Assembly: GCA_964526785.1 (NCBI GenBank)
Contig: CAZGMJ010000110.1
Span: forward strand, 1-10,117
Direction: 5' to 3'
DNA length: 10,117 nucleotides
DNA from: CAZGMJ01 sp964526785
GTDB taxonomy: Bacteria > Planctomycetota > Phycisphaerae > Sedimentisphaerales > Anaerobacaceae
Below, one piece after another: positions 7,801 to 10,117 of the stretch. The position numbers and the translations under genes were made by a program. The notes under the pieces were generated by a model. That model was not told the DNA's origin. It did not search any database and saw only the letters and a list, made by a program, of their open reading frames with translations. Positions within the stretch are counted from its first letter, which is position 1. Every line of letters begins with the position of its first letter.

Positions 7801-9299
7801 CAGCGGCACTCCACAGCAACCGCCCAGTCCGAGCGATGGCGCACGTGAAAGACTTGATCGGGTGCAGGCTGGAGATTCGTTACGGGCATCTCGCGGTACT
7901 CGGAGCAGGTGTCCACCGCGAAGATGCGTTTGATATCGATGTCGGCCAGATTCATGCGGATTGCACTGGTGTTTTCCTTGTAAAACACGAGCAAGCGGCC
8001 GGGGTCCTTGAGGCAGACGCCGTCGGTCAGGCTGTTGTCTGGGATCATGTCTTTGCTGAAGCGATTCGGCCAGAAGCGCGACCAGGTCTTGATCTGGTGT
8101 TCATTAGGGTATGGATGGGACATGCCGTCGTCACGCGGATCGAGCAGGTTGCCCCAGATATTCGCAGCCCCGCCGGCCATGGTGGAGTGCCACAAGCCGC
8201 GGCGGGTCATCTCGAAATCGTAGTCCTTATCCGGGTACACGTTTCTGCGAACGCGGAAGCGGTCTTCGAGGAAGGTCGGCTTGTCGGGATACTGATTGAT
8301 CGCCCGCACGTAGATTGTGTAGTCGGGCCGGTGCTGCTGGTATGAGGAATAGTCCAGGCCGTCGTATATCTGAGTCAGTTTCGGGGCGCGGGCGCCGAGC
8401 AGGTGCGGATAGCCAAAATGCTGGTGCATGTATCGGTGCCAGGTGCGCAGTTCGTCGCGATCGACCCATTCCTGCAGGTCCCATCCGTAGCCCATGGTCC
8501 ATCCGGGCAGCGGACCGAGGCGGGCGCAGATATATCGTTGCAGGCGTTTGTCGATTTTGCCGTTGAGGCCCCATCGCTTTGGCGTCATGCGGCGCTGTTC
8601 GTCGCCCCATGCCCAGATGTGCGTGACGCCGCCGGCCGCATACACTTTGCGTATCAGCAGTTCGAGCGCTTCGAAAGTTCGGAAATCGGGGTTTGGGTCG
8701 GGGTCGTCGATTTCGTGCGAGCGTGTCTTGTTGATATCGAACCAGCGGCATGCGACCCATGTATGGAAGCCGTTGAAGCCGTGGTCGACAAGGAATTCGC
8801 GGATGTCCCGGTCGATGCGTTGCGGCCTGCCTGCAATTACATCGGGCGAGGTGTACATAACATATTGCGGGACAAAGGCGCGTCCGGTGCCGCTGCGGCC
8901 CCACTTGCCATTCAGATTTGTGACAAAGCCGCCGGCGCCGGGATTCGGCTGAACATCTACGGTCGTCTTGAAGCCGGCCAGGTCGGTGTCTTCGCTTGCA
9001 GTCGTTATGGTCCAGCGGCCGGGGCGGGTGCCGGTGAATCGCAGCTTCCAGGTGCCCTCGCCTGCGAAGAAAAGTCCCTGACGGATTCTCTGACCTGTGT
9101 CTCCGTGGATACAGGTTGCTTCGGCGACGACGTCGAACGGGTTGCCCTGATACGCTGGGTTCGACAATTCGAAATCGACGGGCTCCCATAATCGGGCTTC
9201 TGCGCCGAGACACGACGAAGCCGTCACTGAAAGGGCTGCAAGGCAGAGGATGCATGTGCGGAATACTCTCGGTGTGGTCGTAGTGGCGAGCGTTTCCAT
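7800..9299 (-). CDS. Secreted DUF5060-containing putative glycoside hydrolase (TIM barrel with C-terminal beta domain)
   Basis: 499 residues from the ATG at 9299, chosen because AAAGGA lies five bases upstream and the signal peptide (VFRTCILCLAALSVTASSCL) then begins about residue 12. Residues about 35-123 match the DUF5060 N-terminal beta-sandwich: RLWEPVDFELSNPAYQGNPF, a GTWKLRFTGTRPGRWTI strand pair and a GGFVTNLNGKW exit. Residues about 138-408 look like a glycosidase barrel, with HTWVACRWFDIN, IWAWGDE (E234), MGYGWDLQEW (D274, E277), PTFLEDRF (E345, D346) and GGAANIWGNLL. Residues about 418-497 (GRLLVFYKENTSAIRMNL onward) resemble the small C-terminal beta domain common in this group. 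E277 and E345 are reasonable candidates for the catalytic acids, by inference from position. The substrate is unknown. Context with a sulfatase suggests a sulfated or complex plant or algal glycan. It is coupled to the gene that follows. Confidence 0.85.
   Translation of the reverse strand: METLATTTTPRVFRTCILCLAALSVTASSCLGAEARLWEPVDFELSNPAYQGNPFDVVAEATCIHGDTGQRIRQGLFFAGEGTWKLRFTGTRPGRWTITTASEDTDLAGFKTTVDVQPNPGAGGFVTNLNGKWGRSGTGRAFVPQYVMYTSPDVIAGRPQRIDRDIREFLVDHGFNGFHTWVACRWFDINKTRSHEIDDPDPNPDFRTFEALELLIRKVYAAGGVTHIWAWGDEQRRMTPKRWGLNGKIDKRLQRYICARLGPLPGWTMGYGWDLQEWVDRDELRTWHRYMHQHFGYPHLLGARAPKLTQIYDGLDYSSYQQHRPDYTIYVRAINQYPDKPTFLEDRFRVRRNVYPDKDYDFEMTRRGLWHSTMAGGAANIWGNLLDPRDDGMSHPYPNEHQIKTWSRFWPNRFSKDMIPDNSLTDGVCLKDPGRLLVFYKENTSAIRMNLADIDIKRIFAVDTCSEYREMPVTNLQPAPDQVFHVRHRSDWAVAVECR
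7809..7812 (-). promoter_or_regulatory. Ribosome binding site inside the end of the DUF5060 gene, with TGATG start-stop overlap
   Basis: GGAG lies eight bases before the ATG at 7800, inside the last codons of the upstream gene. The TGA (7802-7800) and the ATG (7800-7798) share one base, a classical arrangement for reinitiation by terminating ribosomes. Confidence 0.7.
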
Positions 9300-9304
9300 C
9301 GTTA

Positions 9305-9310
9305 TCCTTT
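9305..9310 (-). promoter_or_regulatory. Ribosome binding site that fixes the start of the DUF5060 gene
   Basis: AAAGGA five bases before the ATG at 9299. The frame extends to an ATG at 9365, but that would add 22 hydrophilic residues before the signal peptide. Confidence 0.65.
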
Positions 9311-9418
9311 CATTTCGTTCGTGATAGGTGGTATCGAGGATAACGCCCGCGGAACCATGCGCCAAGTCAACCGTTCGTGTGCGCGACGGGCTGACGCTCG
9401 TGGTAAATGGTGTGGCGT

Positions 9419-9898
9419 TTATTCGTACTGCTCGAGGCTTTCGCTGAGCATGCGAATGTGGCGCATTTCTTCATGAATTACTTCGTTAACGGCTCGGATG
9501 CCGGCGTCTTCGTGGATGAAATCCTTCAGGCCCGTGTAAAAGACGATGGAGTCCTTCTCATTGCGAATAGCGACGCGGATGATTTGTGCTATGCTCTCCT
9601 GTCCGGTCAGTTGTTTGTGCGGGTCCTTATACAAGCCGAATACCCCCAGGCCGGCCATGGCTCGCAGGCTTGGGCCTTCCTGATCGGCCGGCGGAATCTG
9701 GCGACTTTCGCTCAATCGCTGTTGCATCTGGGCGTATATCTTCTCATGCGCCATCTCGCGCTCGGCCAGCGTGCGAAAGACCACCCGCGGCGTAGGCTGG
9801 TCGAACAATTCGGCGGCCCGGCTGTAAAAAGCCACGCCGTTGCGTTCCATTTGCCGTGCGATATCCAGGACCTCTGTGGGAGTCAGAGTCTCGTTCAT
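9419..9898 (-). CDS. Ferritin-like diiron protein (rubrerythrin-related, without rubredoxin domain)
   Basis: 159 residues, no signal peptide, so cytoplasmic. Two helix pairs each carry a carboxylate followed by ExxH: E18 (RQMERNG) with E48-H51 (EREMAHE), and E114 (RNEKDSI) with E144-H147 (HEEMRHI). This is the four-helix diiron site of the ferritin/rubrerythrin superfamily. The linker between the pairs, about residues 60-100, holds a Gly-rich GLGVFGLYKDP segment. There is no Cys-x-x-Cys pair, so the rubredoxin domain of true rubrerythrin is absent. Likely roles are peroxide or oxygen detoxification or iron handling, typical of anaerobes, but the exact reaction cannot be read from the sequence. 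AAAGGA at 9911-9906, seven bases upstream, supports the start. It is first in the run of minus-strand genes and 119 bp from the DUF5060 gene. The functional link to the glycan genes is unclear and it may be transcribed alone. Confidence 0.88.
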   Translation of the reverse strand: MNETLTPTEVLDIARQMERNGVAFYSRAAELFDQPTPRVVFRTLAEREMAHEKIYAQMQQRLSESRQIPPADQEGPSLRAMAGLGVFGLYKDPHKQLTGQESIAQIIRVAIRNEKDSIVFYTGLKDFIHEDAGIRAVNEVIHEEMRHIRMLSESLEQYE

Positions 9899-9948
9899 CT
9901 GCTTGTCCTTTCTGTCGTGGTCGCTCGTCTCTGCGATTGAGGTTCTTC

Positions 9949-9975
9949 TCTATAGAAGATAGCAGATTCGTCACA
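9949..9975 (-). promoter_or_regulatory. Weak candidate promoter for the ferritin-like gene
   Basis: A minus-strand TATAGA at 9954-9949 lies 50 bases before the start codon. The hexamer about 15 bp upstream (TGTGAC) resembles a -35 only loosely. A short inverted repeat (TCTTC / GAAGA, 9944-9948 and 9955-9959) flanks the TATAGA. It may be coincidence. Confidence 0.2.
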
Positions 9976-10117
9976 GGATTCCACACGATTCTGAGCGGAG
10001 GCGAGCAATACACCTTACAAGAAGTTCAAAAGAGCATTGTCTACGCCTGGGGTTTGAATCTGGTCGTTCTGACACTTCAAGTGCAGCCGCCCTGGACGGG
10101 CGAACCGTTGGGATTGC
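9949..10117 (+). pseudogene. Partial DDE transposase fragment (5' end missing, runs off the window)
   Basis: On the plus strand the frame that includes 9961-10117 is open from 9796 to the window end, with no ATG. Its last 40 or so residues read QEVQKSIVYAWGLNLVVL, then TLQVQPPWTGEPLGL. This resembles the strand and PPWGGxPxxLP motif of DDE-superfamily transposases of the IS4/IS701 kind, recognised from memory and without a search. The stretch before it (FFSIEDSRFVTG) might contain the first catalytic Asp region (ED). Upstream of about 9949 the same frame lies opposite the ferritin-like gene, so there is no room for a normal N-terminus. It therefore looks like a 5'-truncated insertion-sequence remnant. 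The alternative is a chance open frame. The rest of the element, including any terminal repeat, lies beyond 10117. Confidence 0.5.

Noticed and set aside
9200..9240. Lipoprotein signal (lipobox) in the DUF5060 protein around TASSC
   Set aside because: The residue at -3 to the Cys is Ala and not Leu or a close relative, and the -1 and -2 residues are both Ser, so this is not a convincing lipobox. A signal peptidase I site just after it fits better.
9299..9365. Longer N-terminus for the DUF5060 protein from the ATG at 9365
   Set aside because: It adds 22 hydrophilic residues ahead of a clear signal peptide, while AAAGGA is correctly placed for the ATG at 9299.
9300..9418. Sigma-70 or sigma-54 promoter in the gap before the DUF5060 gene (TTGACT; TTGGCGCATGGTTCCGC)
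   Set aside because: TTGACT has no -10-like hexamer at 16-18 bp, the nearest being about 21 bp away. The sigma-54-like GG and GC pairs are one base too far apart.
1..10117. tRNA, rRNA, CRISPR array or direct nucleotide repeats
   Set aside because: None was seen by reading both strands. The only repetition found is diverged protein-level duplication in the two modular genes.

Overview
The window reads as an accessory, secretion-rich stretch of a Gram-negative bacterium of the PVC superphylum. A member of the Planctomycetota (perhaps Phycisphaerae or a relative) is the best guess. This is inferred from gene content: a Tat-exported formylglycine sulfatase, a DUF5060-type putative glycoside hydrolase, large secreted proteins built from carboxypeptidase-regulatory-like beta-sandwich modules, and a ferritin-like diiron protein typical of anaerobes or microaerophiles. 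No rRNA or other marker gene is present, so the taxonomic guess cannot be confirmed here.

All six intact genes lie on the minus strand, so transcription runs from high to low coordinates. In that order they are: a ferritin-like diiron protein (9898-9419); a DUF5060/TIM-barrel putative glycosidase (9299-7800); a secreted protein of unrecognised family whose ATG overlaps the previous stop by one base (7800-6442); a Tat-exported S1-family sulfatase (6316-4916); a 1139-residue secreted modular protein (4622-1203); and a 386-residue secreted protein (1172-12). Gaps are 119, -1, 125, 293 and 30 bp. The 293-bp gap before the large modular gene is the likeliest break between transcription units and carries a perfect TATAAT. 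At the right edge, on the plus strand, the sequence encodes what looks like an internal piece of a DDE transposase with no start codon, running off the window.

The most striking structure is in the last two genes. The 1139-residue protein is built as A-B-A': its N- and C-terminal thirds are diverged copies of each other. The small downstream protein is a full-length diverged copy of the central B part. Read in transcription order the pair is A-B-A'/B', as expected if an A-B unit duplicated in tandem and the second copy became split, with B' gaining its own signal peptide and ribosome binding site.

Functionally, the middle of the window looks like an export-targeted glycan-processing set: a sulfatase that would remove sulfate esters, a putative glycosidase and its translationally coupled partner. 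The modular pair may be surface or periplasmic adhesive or binding proteins, but nothing in the sequence shows their ligand. No sulfatase-maturing enzyme, TonB transporter, regulator, tRNA, rRNA or CRISPR array is visible.
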